NCBI GenBank assembly: GCA_946011725.1
Contig: CAMGBT010000011.1
Location: 1 to 42,412 of the forward strand
Source of the DNA: an uncultured Bacteroidales bacterium
GTDB taxonomy: Bacteria; Bacteroidota; Bacteroidia; Bacteroidales; Muribaculaceae
Direction of reading: 5' to 3'
Length of the DNA stretch: 42,412 nucleotides
In this document: positions 14,397 to 21,766 of the stretch, piece by piece
Layout of the letters: every line of letters begins with the position of its first letter
Numbering within the stretch: the first letter of the stretch is position 1
Notes under the pieces: model-generated
Databases searched by the model: none
What the model was told of the DNA's origin: nothing
The model's input: only the letters and a program-made list of their open reading frames with translations
Program-made: the position numbers and the translations under genes

Positions 14397-15908
14397 TTAG
14401 CTTTTTCGTTTAGATTCTGCTTTACTTGCTTTTTGAATATCTAATCCATTGAATTTCTCTTCCATAGATTTAATTTTGTCTTTTAATGCTTTTTCTATTG
14501 GAGTGATTTTGCCCAACGACTTTATCAAATCGTCAGTAGTTAAGGTTCGTTCGTTATCAATAAACGCTTCTTCGATAGCGTCCTTAACAACTGCTTCAAG
14601 ATCCGCGCCACTGCAGCCTTTTGTTTCATCGATAAGGCGGAATATGTCGATATGCTTATTCCATTTATGGCGCTTCTTCAGATGGATTTCGATAATCTTG
14701 CGGCGCTCGTCTTCATTTGGTAGCTCTACTTTGAAGAGTTCGTCGAAGCGACCTTTGCGCAAGAACTCGGTGGGAATCCTTGAAATATCATTAGCGGTGG
14801 CCACGATAAACACGGCGCTATCCTTCTCTTGCATCCACGTCAAGAACTGACCGAAAAGGCGGGTGGTGACTTCATTACCGCCACCATCGCCGCTAATGCC
14901 TGCGAATGCTTTCTCAATTTCGTCAATCCACAATACGCAAGGACTCATAGCCGAAGCCAATTTGAGTGCTTTGCGCATATTCGATTCCGATTCGCCCACA
15001 TACTTGCCCATCAGTCGACCAACGTCCAAGCGAATAAGCGGGAGCTTGAACAAGCCGGCAGTGGCTTTTGCCGACAAACTCTTGCCGCAGCCCGGATAGC
15101 CTACTATGAGAATACCTTTCGGGATATCGACACCAAAGGCAATGGCTTTCTCGAGTTGGGCAAAGATTTTGGCTTTACGGTTGAGCCATTCTTTTAGATT
15201 CTCGAGGCCGCCAATGTCCTCAATCCTCTCTTTGAAGTTGATAAGTTCTAACAGTCCGGCTTTCTTGATGATTTGCTCTTTCTCGCGGAGAACTAACACG
15301 GCATCATCCGCTACAATATCGCCGCCGTCTTGGTAAGCCAAATTGAGAATCTGGCGTATTTGAAACTCGTTAAGACCTTTAAACGAGAGAGTTAACTTCT
15401 CAACGACATTTTCCTCAACAGTGATTCCATTATCTATAGCAAACTGTCGAATTTGAGCACGTACTTCATCAGAATCGGGTAAGGGAAGGTCAAAGATTGT
15501 GATGAAGTTCTCCAACTCGGTGGGAATGACAACCACCGACGAGACAATAAAGATGGTGGCGCTATAATTGTCTCGATACAGGTTGTCCTCTGCTATTCTG
15601 CGAAGTAGCGCAATGACAGCGGGATTCGTTAATTGCTCGTGAACATCCTTGAGGATAAAGAATGTTTCACCATTGAAGCCGCAATCTCGGTTGTATGCAA
15701 GGAGCTCTTCTAAGCTCCATTGCTGTAGCGGAGCTTTGGTCGTGAAATCAACCAACCCTAATGCATTGTTAAATTCAATGCAATTAGCGTTTGGATTAAT
15801 TGCACGAATCGTCTCATCCACTATCCGGTAATCAAAATGATTGATGTAGATAATGGGATGAAGAGCATCGACGTATGATGCAAGGATGCTCGTTGCGTTA
15901 TCTCTCAT
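14397..15908 (-). CDS. Ycf46-like AAA+ ATPase
   Basis: This 503-residue protein has a degenerate N-terminal ATPase-like domain (about 1-200, LHPIIYINHF at the start, no Walker A) and a canonical AAA module. The latter has Walker A GYPGCGKS (270-277), Walker B CVLWIDEIEKA (about 324-334), sensor-1 Asn in IVATANDISRIP, arginine fingers in FLRKGRFDE, and the sensor-2-like GCSGADLEAVV. This is the layout of Ycf46-type ATPases known from plastids and cyanobacteria, and it is related to FtsH-class AAA modules. It lies in the middle of the cassette, 74 nt after the gene at 15983-16807 and 4 nt before the effector-like gene. A natural reading is an ATP-driven remodeller that senses or drives its partner. 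The GC content is visibly lower than in flanking genes. Confidence 0.85.
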   Translation of the reverse strand: MRDNATSILASYVDALHPIIYINHFDYRIVDETIRAINPNANCIEFNNALGLVDFTTKAPLQQWSLEELLAYNRDCGFNGETFFILKDVHEQLTNPAVIALLRRIAEDNLYRDNYSATIFIVSSVVVIPTELENFITIFDLPLPDSDEVRAQIRQFAIDNGITVEENVVEKLTLSFKGLNEFQIRQILNLAYQDGGDIVADDAVLVLREKEQIIKKAGLLELINFKERIEDIGGLENLKEWLNRKAKIFAQLEKAIAFGVDIPKGILIVGYPGCGKSLSAKATAGLFKLPLIRLDVGRLMGKYVGESESNMRKALKLASAMSPCVLWIDEIEKAFAGISGDGGGNEVTTRLFGQFLTWMQEKDSAVFIVATANDISRIPTEFLRKGRFDELFKVELPNEDERRKIIEIHLKKRHKWNKHIDIFRLIDETKGCSGADLEAVVKDAIEEAFIDNERTLTTDDLIKSLGKITPIEKALKDKIKSMEEKFNGLDIQKASKAESKRKS

Positions 15909-15982
15909 CTTATCTCGATATAATAAAGAGTATTAGCGCCTGTAGCTTGCATTTTCTGGAATTGCTTTCGCTTAATTATTCG

Positions 15983-16807
15983 TTATTTGCGAGCATCAGC
16001 TTTATGGTCCAAAAAATGCTTGGTATCATTACGCTGAGCGACTGCACATTCCGTATAGGTTGCTCGAGTTAGCTCGAGTACCAAACACCTTTGGCATGTT
16101 AACTCTACCCATCGCTGACCAGTTTGTATTGTTTCCTTAACAACTGCATCGCAATGGTCTAAAACGCTTGGAATCAAGCATCTTTTTACTTCTAAATACA
16201 ACGTAGGCGTATCGTTATTTGAACTTAGAGGACCTTCATCTTTTATATAAAATTGACGAGTAAACGGATTAATCAACAAGTAAATAACCGCCAATACTGA
16301 TTTATCTTTAACGCGATAAAAAAAGTTGCGGAAGTCGTGTTTGAAAAGCTCGGAATACTCTTCTTCTATTATTTTTAAGGCAGCCTTAATCATCGGCTTA
16401 CTCTTGGGATTATTTATAATGCCCTGTATCAGCCCATTATATCTTTCAAAGTACTTTGAGAACAAAGCATTTGTAGCAGATACCATCTTCTCCTTCTGCT
16501 TTTTTACGAGCACGCGTTGTTGGTCGTATTTAAGAATCTCTAAGGAGTAATCAATTTTGACAGGATCAGTTTCAACTCCAAAGATTTGAATGAGCTTAAT
16601 GAGAATTTCTTTTTCAGAAGTGGAAGTGATTTTATCGACTGCCTCCAACTCTTTTTCGAAGCCGCGAACGCGTAGCCATTTGTGCAATAACTTGTTGTTG
16701 TAGTATGCCAAGATGTCCTCAAGAACAAAGTTATTGCGAAGATCTTCAAGTGTTCGCACCTGAATATCTTTGTCGATTCTTAGATTGAACTTTAGTGTTT
16801 TTGCCAT
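15983..16807 (-). CDS. Conserved-type protein with LRNNF..WL..RG module, first gene of the AAA+ cassette
   Basis: This 274-residue protein starts at the ATG at 16807 (an upstream in-frame ATG at 16852 would add 15 residues that look unrelated). After a short strand (KTLKFNLRID) comes a helical module: RTLEDLRNNFVLEDILAYYN followed by KLLHKWLRVRGFEKELEAVD (about 17-58). I recall similar LR.NF..ED.L.Y....L..WL..RG units as N-terminal modules of various bacterial multidomain proteins, but I cannot name the family. The C-terminal part is helical, with a CQRC motif near residue 241 and a basic end. A TAACTTTG box lies upstream. It could be the sensor or adaptor of the cassette; this is inference. 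Confidence 0.65.
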   Translation of the reverse strand: MAKTLKFNLRIDKDIQVRTLEDLRNNFVLEDILAYYNNKLLHKWLRVRGFEKELEAVDKITSTSEKEILIKLIQIFGVETDPVKIDYSLEILKYDQQRVLVKKQKEKMVSATNALFSKYFERYNGLIQGIINNPKSKPMIKAALKIIEEEYSELFKHDFRNFFYRVKDKSVLAVIYLLINPFTRQFYIKDEGPLSSNNDTPTLYLEVKRCLIPSVLDHCDAVVKETIQTGQRWVELTCQRCLVLELTRATYTECAVAQRNDTKHFLDHKADARK

Positions 16808-16880
16808 GAAGATTATTTCAGTTGATAATGGATTAGTTAGTAGTGTAGCCATCTAAGGCGATTATTACACTTTTCGGATG

Positions 16881-16888
16881 CAAAGTTA
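16881..16888 (-). promoter_or_regulatory. Bacteroidetes -7 box for the AAA+ cassette
   Basis: TAACTTTG on the minus strand lies 29 nt upstream of the ATG at 16852 and 74 nt upstream of the ATG at 16807. No other strong box precedes the three-gene cassette, so it should drive all three genes. Confidence 0.6.
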
Positions 16889-17030
16889 AACATAATTTTG
16901 CAAATTACCCCCCCCATTTGGTTAAATTATGTTAAGGGAATGAAGTTTTTTGTGTGTTGTCTACATAGGTAATTGAGTAAGGGTTTGAGGGGTTTTGGGG
17001 CGGTGGGTTGTGGGATTGGGGGATTTTTTG

Positions 17031-17038
17031 TAACTTTG
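17031..17038 (+). promoter_or_regulatory. Bacteroidetes -7 box for the FKBP operon
   Basis: TAACTTTG lies 16 nt before the ATG at 17054. The position excludes the longer upstream reading frame as the real start and implies a very short leader. Confidence 0.65.
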
Positions 17039-17053
17039 TCGAAAATTATTTTT

Positions 17054-17452
17054 ATGGCTAAGAATGATTATGTTTTGAAGAATAAGCAGTGGTTGGCGGC
17101 GAAGGCGGCCGAACCCGGAGTGGAGGCTATCGGAGCGGGGGTGTTGCGCCGCGTGATCAAGCGCGGGGATGCGTCGAAGCCGTCGCCCACGCGAAGCAGT
17201 GTGGTGGTGGCGCATTACACCGGTCGGACCATTAACGGCAAGGTGTTCGACAGCTCGCGCTCGGGCGTGGCGCCGGCTTTCCGCTTGCGCGACCTTATCA
17301 GCGGTTGGGTGGTGGCTCTAACGCAGATGCACCCCGGTGACCGTTGGGAAATCTTCCTGCCGGCGGAGCAGGGCTACGGCCGTTTCAACCAGCCCGGCAT
17401 CCCCGGCGGTTCTACCTTAGTATTTGATATTGAATTGATTAGCGTGCAATGA
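17054..17452 (+). CDS. FKBP-type peptidyl-prolyl cis-trans isomerase
   Basis: This 132-residue protein is a single FKBP domain. Signature segments are VVVAHYTGRTINGKVFDSS (about 57-75), LISGWVVALTQMHPGDRWEI, the LPAEQGYG loop and IPGGSTLVFDIELISV at the C-terminus. These contain the Tyr, Asp, Trp and Ile residues that line the proline pocket in the family. No signal peptide is present, so it is probably cytoplasmic, unlike the many secreted FKBPs in this phylum. The start at 17054 (MAKNDYV) is chosen because the promoter box lies just upstream. Its stop overlaps the next gene's ATG (ATGA), so the two are coupled. Confidence 0.93.
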   Translation: MAKNDYVLKNKQWLAAKAAEPGVEAIGAGVLRRVIKRGDASKPSPTRSSVVVAHYTGRTINGKVFDSSRSGVAPAFRLRDLISGWVVALTQMHPGDRWEIFLPAEQGYGRFNQPGIPGGSTLVFDIELISVQ

Positions 17453-18369
17453 AAAAGATATCGATTACCTTGGCGGCCGCGATGGTGAGCCTGTGGGCCG
17501 GCGCCGCCTCGTTCGAAACCTACGTATATAATGTGTGCGAGGACGACACTTTGCGCCTTGATTACTACCGCCCGGCTCAGGCGGATGCGCCGCTGATGGT
17601 GTTTGCCTTCGGCGGTGGTTTTATGGGCGGGCAGCGCCACACCGATGACTACGACCGCCTGTTCAACTACCTCTGCGACAATGGTGTAGCTGTGGCAACA
17701 GTCGACTACCGCACCGTGCTCTTGGCTGATGGACCGGAAAGCGTGGCCACCATCGACGGCTTCTGCAACGCGCTCTACCGCGCTATCACCGTGGCCGTGA
17801 CCGACTACACTATGGCCACGCGCTACCTCGTGACTAACGCTGCCGACTTGGGCTTCGACCCGGCCAAAATGTTCGCTGCCGGATCCAGTGCCGGCGCCAT
17901 CACCGTGTTGCAAACCGAAATCAGCGTGTGCAACGGCGCACAAACCGCTCTGCCCGAGGGTTTTAACTTCGCCGGAGTGATTTCCATGGCCGGAGCCGTA
18001 TGCGCCCTCGGCCAGCCGCAGTGGGACGCCGCTCCCGCGCCCATGCTGCTCTTCCATGGCGATGCCGACTCCAACGTGCCCTTCGATAGCATAGCCGTGG
18101 GCGGTTTCGGCCTGTTCGGCTCGCAATACATTAGCCGGCAGTTAGTTGAGGCTCACGTGCCGCACCAATTCCACATCGTTCGCGGAGCCAATCACCGCGT
18201 GAATAGTAGCGCGTGCGTCGACTACCGGGGCGAAGTGCTCGACTTCATTCGCACGGTGTCGGCCGGCTCGTTCACCCGCATCGTAATCACGGACGATGCG
18301 CCCGCCGAACTGCAATCCTACCAAACCGAATTCACCGTGGAAGACTTCATCCGCTCAAACATGCAATAA
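17449..18369 (+). CDS. Secreted alpha/beta hydrolase (esterase-like)
   Basis: This 306-residue protein has a signal peptide (about 1-20, AGAAS at the cleavage site), an oxyanion motif FGGGF (54-58, HGGG-like with Phe for His), the nucleophile elbow GSSAG (Ser147), an acid in HGDADSNVPF (Asp207) and His249 in GANHR. This is the complete triad of the BD-FAE/carboxylesterase-like alpha/beta hydrolases. It should act in the periplasm or be exported. The substrate cannot be inferred. It overlaps FKBP by 4 nt and is followed by the DUF2461 gene after 2 nt, so the three genes form one operon. Confidence 0.9.
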   Translation: MKKISITLAAAMVSLWAGAASFETYVYNVCEDDTLRLDYYRPAQADAPLMVFAFGGGFMGGQRHTDDYDRLFNYLCDNGVAVATVDYRTVLLADGPESVATIDGFCNALYRAITVAVTDYTMATRYLVTNAADLGFDPAKMFAAGSSAGAITVLQTEISVCNGAQTALPEGFNFAGVISMAGAVCALGQPQWDAAPAPMLLFHGDADSNVPFDSIAVGGFGLFGSQYISRQLVEAHVPHQFHIVRGANHRVNSSACVDYRGEVLDFIRTVSAGSFTRIVITDDAPAELQSYQTEFTVEDFIRSNMQ

Positions 18370-18371
18370 AT

Positions 18372-19061
18372 ATGGAAGAGATACTGCAATTCCTGCGCGA
18401 TTTGGAGCAAAATAACAATCGCGATTGGTTCAATGCCAACAAGCAGCGCTACCGGCACGCTCAGCAGCTGTGGAACGCCTTTTGTGAGGAGCTGATAGCC
18501 GAAGTGGGCCGCTTCGATGCGGCCATCGCCCCGCTCACGGTGGCAAACTGCACTTACCGCATCTACCGCGACACCCGCTTCTCGGCCGACAAGACGCCGT
18601 ACAAGACTCACTTCGGGGTGTTCATGTGTCCCGGCGGCAAGAAATCGATGCATGCCGGCTACTACTTCCACCTCGGCACCGGCACCGGTGAGAGCTATCC
18701 TCATGCCCACATGCTCGCTGCGGGCAACTACTGCTACGACCCCAAGGCCATCAAGATTCTGCGCGAGGACATCAGCGATGACTGGGACAACTTCAGCCGA
18801 AACGTGCTCGGCGCGGCCCACAGCTGCTTCACCGCCGATATGGAGGGCGCGCTCAAGCGCGTGCCGCGCGAGTATCCGGCCGACGCTCCCTATGCCGACT
18901 GGATGCGAATGCGCAATTTCTGCTTGGTGACCAACGTCGACGACGACTTCGTGCTCGCGCCCGACTTGGCTCGCCGCGTGGCAGCCCTATTCAGCACCAC
19001 GGCGCCATTCACTTCGTTTGTGAATCGCGCCGTGGACTATGTGCTTGAGGATCAGAGGTAA
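18372..19061 (+). CDS. DUF2461 domain protein
   Basis: This 229-residue protein begins at MEEILQFLRDL, 2 nt after the hydrolase stop. Signatures of DUF2461 (TIGR02453) are present: LEQNNNRDWFNANKQRY near the N-terminus, YRIYRDTRFSADKTPYKTHFG (about 60-80, the family's most conserved stretch), GYYFHL and the C-terminal FVNRAVDYVL. The function of the family is unknown; it is cytoplasmic. Its end overlaps the convergent histidine phosphatase gene by 10 nt. Confidence 0.9.
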   Translation: MEEILQFLRDLEQNNNRDWFNANKQRYRHAQQLWNAFCEELIAEVGRFDAAIAPLTVANCTYRIYRDTRFSADKTPYKTHFGVFMCPGGKKSMHAGYYFHLGTGTGESYPHAHMLAAGNYCYDPKAIKILREDISDDWDNFSRNVLGAAHSCFTADMEGALKRVPREYPADAPYADWMRMRNFCLVTNVDDDFVLAPDLARRVAALFSTTAPFTSFVNRAVDYVLEDQR

Positions 19062-20305
19062 AGCGGGATGCGGTCGAGCAAATACTTGCGTGCCTCGTCC
19101 CATGGAAGGTAGAGATTGGTGTTGTTGGGAATCAGCGACACCGGGCGCTCGTTGAGGTCTACCCGCAGGTAAAGCCGACCGGAGGCCGATCGGAACAGAA
19201 TCATCTGCAAGTTGGCGGCCATGGGCACGATGTCGAAGTCGCGCCAATGCTGTGCGACGGTGTCGAAATAGTTTGTGGCATAGAAGCAGCCCTGCAAGCG
19301 GATAAGCGACAGCAGCGGCAGCAGCGTTTCGGCATGGCCGAAGCGCAAACGCGCCACGGTGTCGGAGCCTTCCGCGGCGGCGTCGAACGTGGCCACGATG
19401 TCGCGCAGCAGTTCGGCGGCGATGTCGGCTGGCGCCACCGACACGGTGGTGGCAGTGCGTTGCAGATACTGGCGCAGGTTGAAGCACGACCACAGCGCGT
19501 TGTACTCCTCGGTGGTGAAGAATTGCGAGGTCATCGGGTCGAGGCACATGGCGCGGCAGCCGGCCACCACGTAGTACTCGGTGATGGCCAAGTCGCGCTG
19601 CTGCTCGTCGCTTTCAAAGGGGAAGCGCTCGCCCAAGGCGCGGGTGATGGCCGAAGTGGGGCAAGCCGTGGCAAAGTACTGATTGTAAGGTTCGGCCCAC
19701 AGCTCCGAGCCGAGGTATTGTTGGAAGATTGTGTCGAGGTCGAACGGGCGCACCAGTGGCGAGTTCTCGCGGCCCGACGAGGTGGTGTAGAACACGTGGT
19801 TGTTCAGGCGCGACAGCTGATGAATGAAGGCGAACATACTCATCATCGAGCGCGGCGAATACGACGAGATGGCGTCGATGCGTTTGCCCTGTTGGAATAG
19901 CGGTTTGAAGTTGATGTACAGGCGCGAGGCGATAGCACGTTGCTCGGCTTCGCCAAGCGAATCGAGCGCGCCCCAGCGGCCGTTGCTCACCGCAATCACC
20001 TCATTTACAAGACGATAGAGCTTGCGACCGGTAGGCGTGATGGTGCCGAGCGAATCGGCCACAAACAACGCGCGGCGCAGCTTGGTGCACGAGGCGGCCG
20101 ATGCCGGATAGCGCGAGCCGTGCCGTCCCACGTGGTTGATAAATATCGGAGTGAGCGAATCGGGATACACGGCAGGGTTTACCTCCTCGGGGTAGGGAGA
20201 GAGCGACCCATGGCACTGCGAATAGGTGTAAGTGGTGGCCATCGGGTCGGCAGCGCTCATAAATAGAGCGATGCTCAGAAAAATATGGAAGAAAAGTTTG
20301 CGCAT
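19052..20305 (-). CDS. MINPP-like histidine acid phosphatase (candidate phytase)
   Basis: This 417-residue protein has a short signal peptide (about 1-19). The catalytic RHGSRYP motif is at 61-67, and HAE (324-326, in RFGHAETLLP) takes the place of the HD proton donor found in classical acid phosphatases. RHGxRxP together with HAE is the signature of multiple inositol-polyphosphate phosphatases, a class present in Bacteroides and active on phytate. The protein is likely periplasmic, surface-located or packaged into vesicles. It stands alone on its strand, divergent from the TPR gene and convergent with the DUF2461 gene. Substrate assignment is by family; a glucose-1-phosphatase-like role is an alternative. 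Confidence 0.85.
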   Translation of the reverse strand: MRKLFFHIFLSIALFMSAADPMATTYTYSQCHGSLSPYPEEVNPAVYPDSLTPIFINHVGRHGSRYPASAASCTKLRRALFVADSLGTITPTGRKLYRLVNEVIAVSNGRWGALDSLGEAEQRAIASRLYINFKPLFQQGKRIDAISSYSPRSMMSMFAFIHQLSRLNNHVFYTTSSGRENSPLVRPFDLDTIFQQYLGSELWAEPYNQYFATACPTSAITRALGERFPFESDEQQRDLAITEYYVVAGCRAMCLDPMTSQFFTTEEYNALWSCFNLRQYLQRTATTVSVAPADIAAELLRDIVATFDAAAEGSDTVARLRFGHAETLLPLLSLIRLQGCFYATNYFDTVAQHWRDFDIVPMAANLQMILFRSASGRLYLRVDLNERPVSLIPNNTNLYLPWDEARKYLLDRIPLYL

Positions 20306-20320
20306 ATCACAAAATGGTGC

Positions 20321-20328
20321 TAAATTTG
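20321..20328 (+). promoter_or_regulatory. Bacteroidetes -7 box for the small TPR gene
   Basis: TAAATTTG lies 32 nt before the GTG start at 20360 and fits TAnnTTTG. It supports the existence of this short gene. Confidence 0.55.
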
Positions 20329-20359
20329 TATCGAAATTAATCTTAAAAAGAAAAGAAAC

Positions 20360-20602
20360 GTGTCAACAGAACGAGATTTGCAGGCCGAATTGGCCGAGTT
20401 GGATGCCGCGATAGCGCAGGGCGCAACGGCAGAATTGTACTTTCAGCGCGGACGGCTCAACTGGCGGATGGACCGTCGCGGGGCGGCGATGAGCGACTAC
20501 GAACGCTCGCTTGCGTTAGATTCGGAATCGCCGGCGCGCGAGGCGCTGAAGATGTGTCGCGATATTATGAATTACTATAATACCGACCTGTATAATCCTT
20601 AA
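20360..20602 (+). CDS. Small TPR-like protein
   Basis: This 80-residue protein starts at GTG. The core ATAELYFQRGRLNWRMDRRG followed by AMSDYERSLALDSESPA is a tetratricopeptide-type helix pair (Y..RG..., D..RAL.L), and the end is YYNTDLYNP. Such one-repeat proteins usually bind other proteins. No signal peptide is present. It is divergent from the phosphatase gene and convergent, with a 4-nt overlap, with the glycosyltransferase gene. The role is unknown. Confidence 0.75.
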   Translation: MSTERDLQAELAELDAAIAQGATAELYFQRGRLNWRMDRRGAAMSDYERSLALDSESPAREALKMCRDIMNYYNTDLYNP

Positions 20603-21765
20603 TCAGTCAGCAATTTAAGGAACTCGAGCATCTCGTCGGGGTATGTACCGTCGGGGATGGAGTGAGCACGGGGCAGCTCGGCCGCTCTGAGGATGGCGTT
20701 GGCGAGACCTTCAGGGGTGAAGTCCTCGGCGATGACGGCATTGGAGCGTTGCGACAGCTGCTCGCGGGCGCCGGTGAAGTCGGTGGCCACGATGGGCGCA
20801 TCGAAGAGCTTGGCCTCGGCCAGGGTGATGCAATAGCCTTCGTGGCGCGAGGGCTGCAGGTAGATGTCGGCGCGTGCCATATAGGGGTAGGGGTTGGCTT
20901 TGGCGCCGTAGAACTTGATGCAGTCATCGATACCGCAGTCCATGGCGAAACGGCGGCAGGCGGTGGCATCGGTGCCGTTGCCCACCAGGTGGAGGATGGC
21001 GCGGTGGCCGGTGGCATTGAGTCGCGCCACGGCGGCGATGGCATCGCGCTGGCCTTTCTCTATGGAGATGCGGCCCACGGTGACGATGTTGAGCACATCT
21101 TTTTCAGGACGCATGTCGCACGGCTTGGTGGAGTCGTTGAGAATCATCTCCGGCGAGATGATGTTGTGGAAGGTGCGAGTGCGAGCCGCCAGCTCCGGGA
21201 ACTTTTCGCAGAAGATGCGGCGCGCACGATCCGACACCACGAAGATGCGGTCGATGTGGTGCATGGCTTGGCGGATTGACTTTACGGAGTTGTAGCACCG
21301 CGACACGTCGAAGTGAATCCATGTGGCACGTGATGTAGCGCGCACGTGGTGCCCCACATAGTAGTCAAGATACTCGTGCGGCGAAGCATAGTTCACGGCC
21401 ACGTCGAACTCCATGCCCAGCGCATCGTCGCCGCGCAGCAGGTAGCGGTTGATGGCCACCTTGTCGCCGGCCAACTTCGATAGCAGGAAAGCTCCAAAGC
21501 GCGGAATGGCTTTGAAGCGGCCGTGAAGCACGTCGCGCAGGGTGGTGCGCACCGGGTGGTAGAGAAAGTCGATATTGGAGTAGTACGGCTCGATGGTGTG
21601 CACGTGCACATAGTCCGGCAGGTATTGCAAAAATCCACCTTCGGGCACAAAGAACGCCACGTGGATTTCCAAATCGTCTTTGGGCATAGCGTTGAGCATT
21701 CCGAGGAAGGCTTTTTCCACGCCGCCTACATTCATGTGGTCAAGGGTAAAGAGAATTCTTTTCAT
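20599..21765 (-). CDS. Family 4 glycosyltransferase
   Basis: This 388-residue cytoplasmic GT-B enzyme has the glycine-rich N-terminal segment (LDHMNVGGVEKAFLGML), the donor-site signature VGRISIEKGQRDAI (about 232-245) and the EX7E-type motif in HEGYCITLAEAKLFDAPIVA. These mark GT4. It would transfer a nucleotide-activated sugar onto the lipid-linked repeat unit. It is the last gene of the exopolysaccharide operon, 1 nt after the Wzx gene, and the only glycosyltransferase in the window. The other transferases needed for a repeat unit must be encoded elsewhere. Confidence 0.92.
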   Translation of the reverse strand: MKRILFTLDHMNVGGVEKAFLGMLNAMPKDDLEIHVAFFVPEGGFLQYLPDYVHVHTIEPYYSNIDFLYHPVRTTLRDVLHGRFKAIPRFGAFLLSKLAGDKVAINRYLLRGDDALGMEFDVAVNYASPHEYLDYYVGHHVRATSRATWIHFDVSRCYNSVKSIRQAMHHIDRIFVVSDRARRIFCEKFPELAARTRTFHNIISPEMILNDSTKPCDMRPEKDVLNIVTVGRISIEKGQRDAIAAVARLNATGHRAILHLVGNGTDATACRRFAMDCGIDDCIKFYGAKANPYPYMARADIYLQPSRHEGYCITLAEAKLFDAPIVATDFTGAREQLSQRSNAVIAEDFTPEGLANAILRAAELPRAHSIPDGTYPDEMLEFLKLLTD

Positions 21766-21766
21766 G

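Noticed and set aside
11132-16900. Attachment-site duplication of the tRNA-Ser 3' end at the far side of the island
   Set aside because: No copy of the tRNA 3' segment was seen near 16.8-17.0 kb, and no integrase gene is in the window. Integration at the tRNA is therefore not supported.
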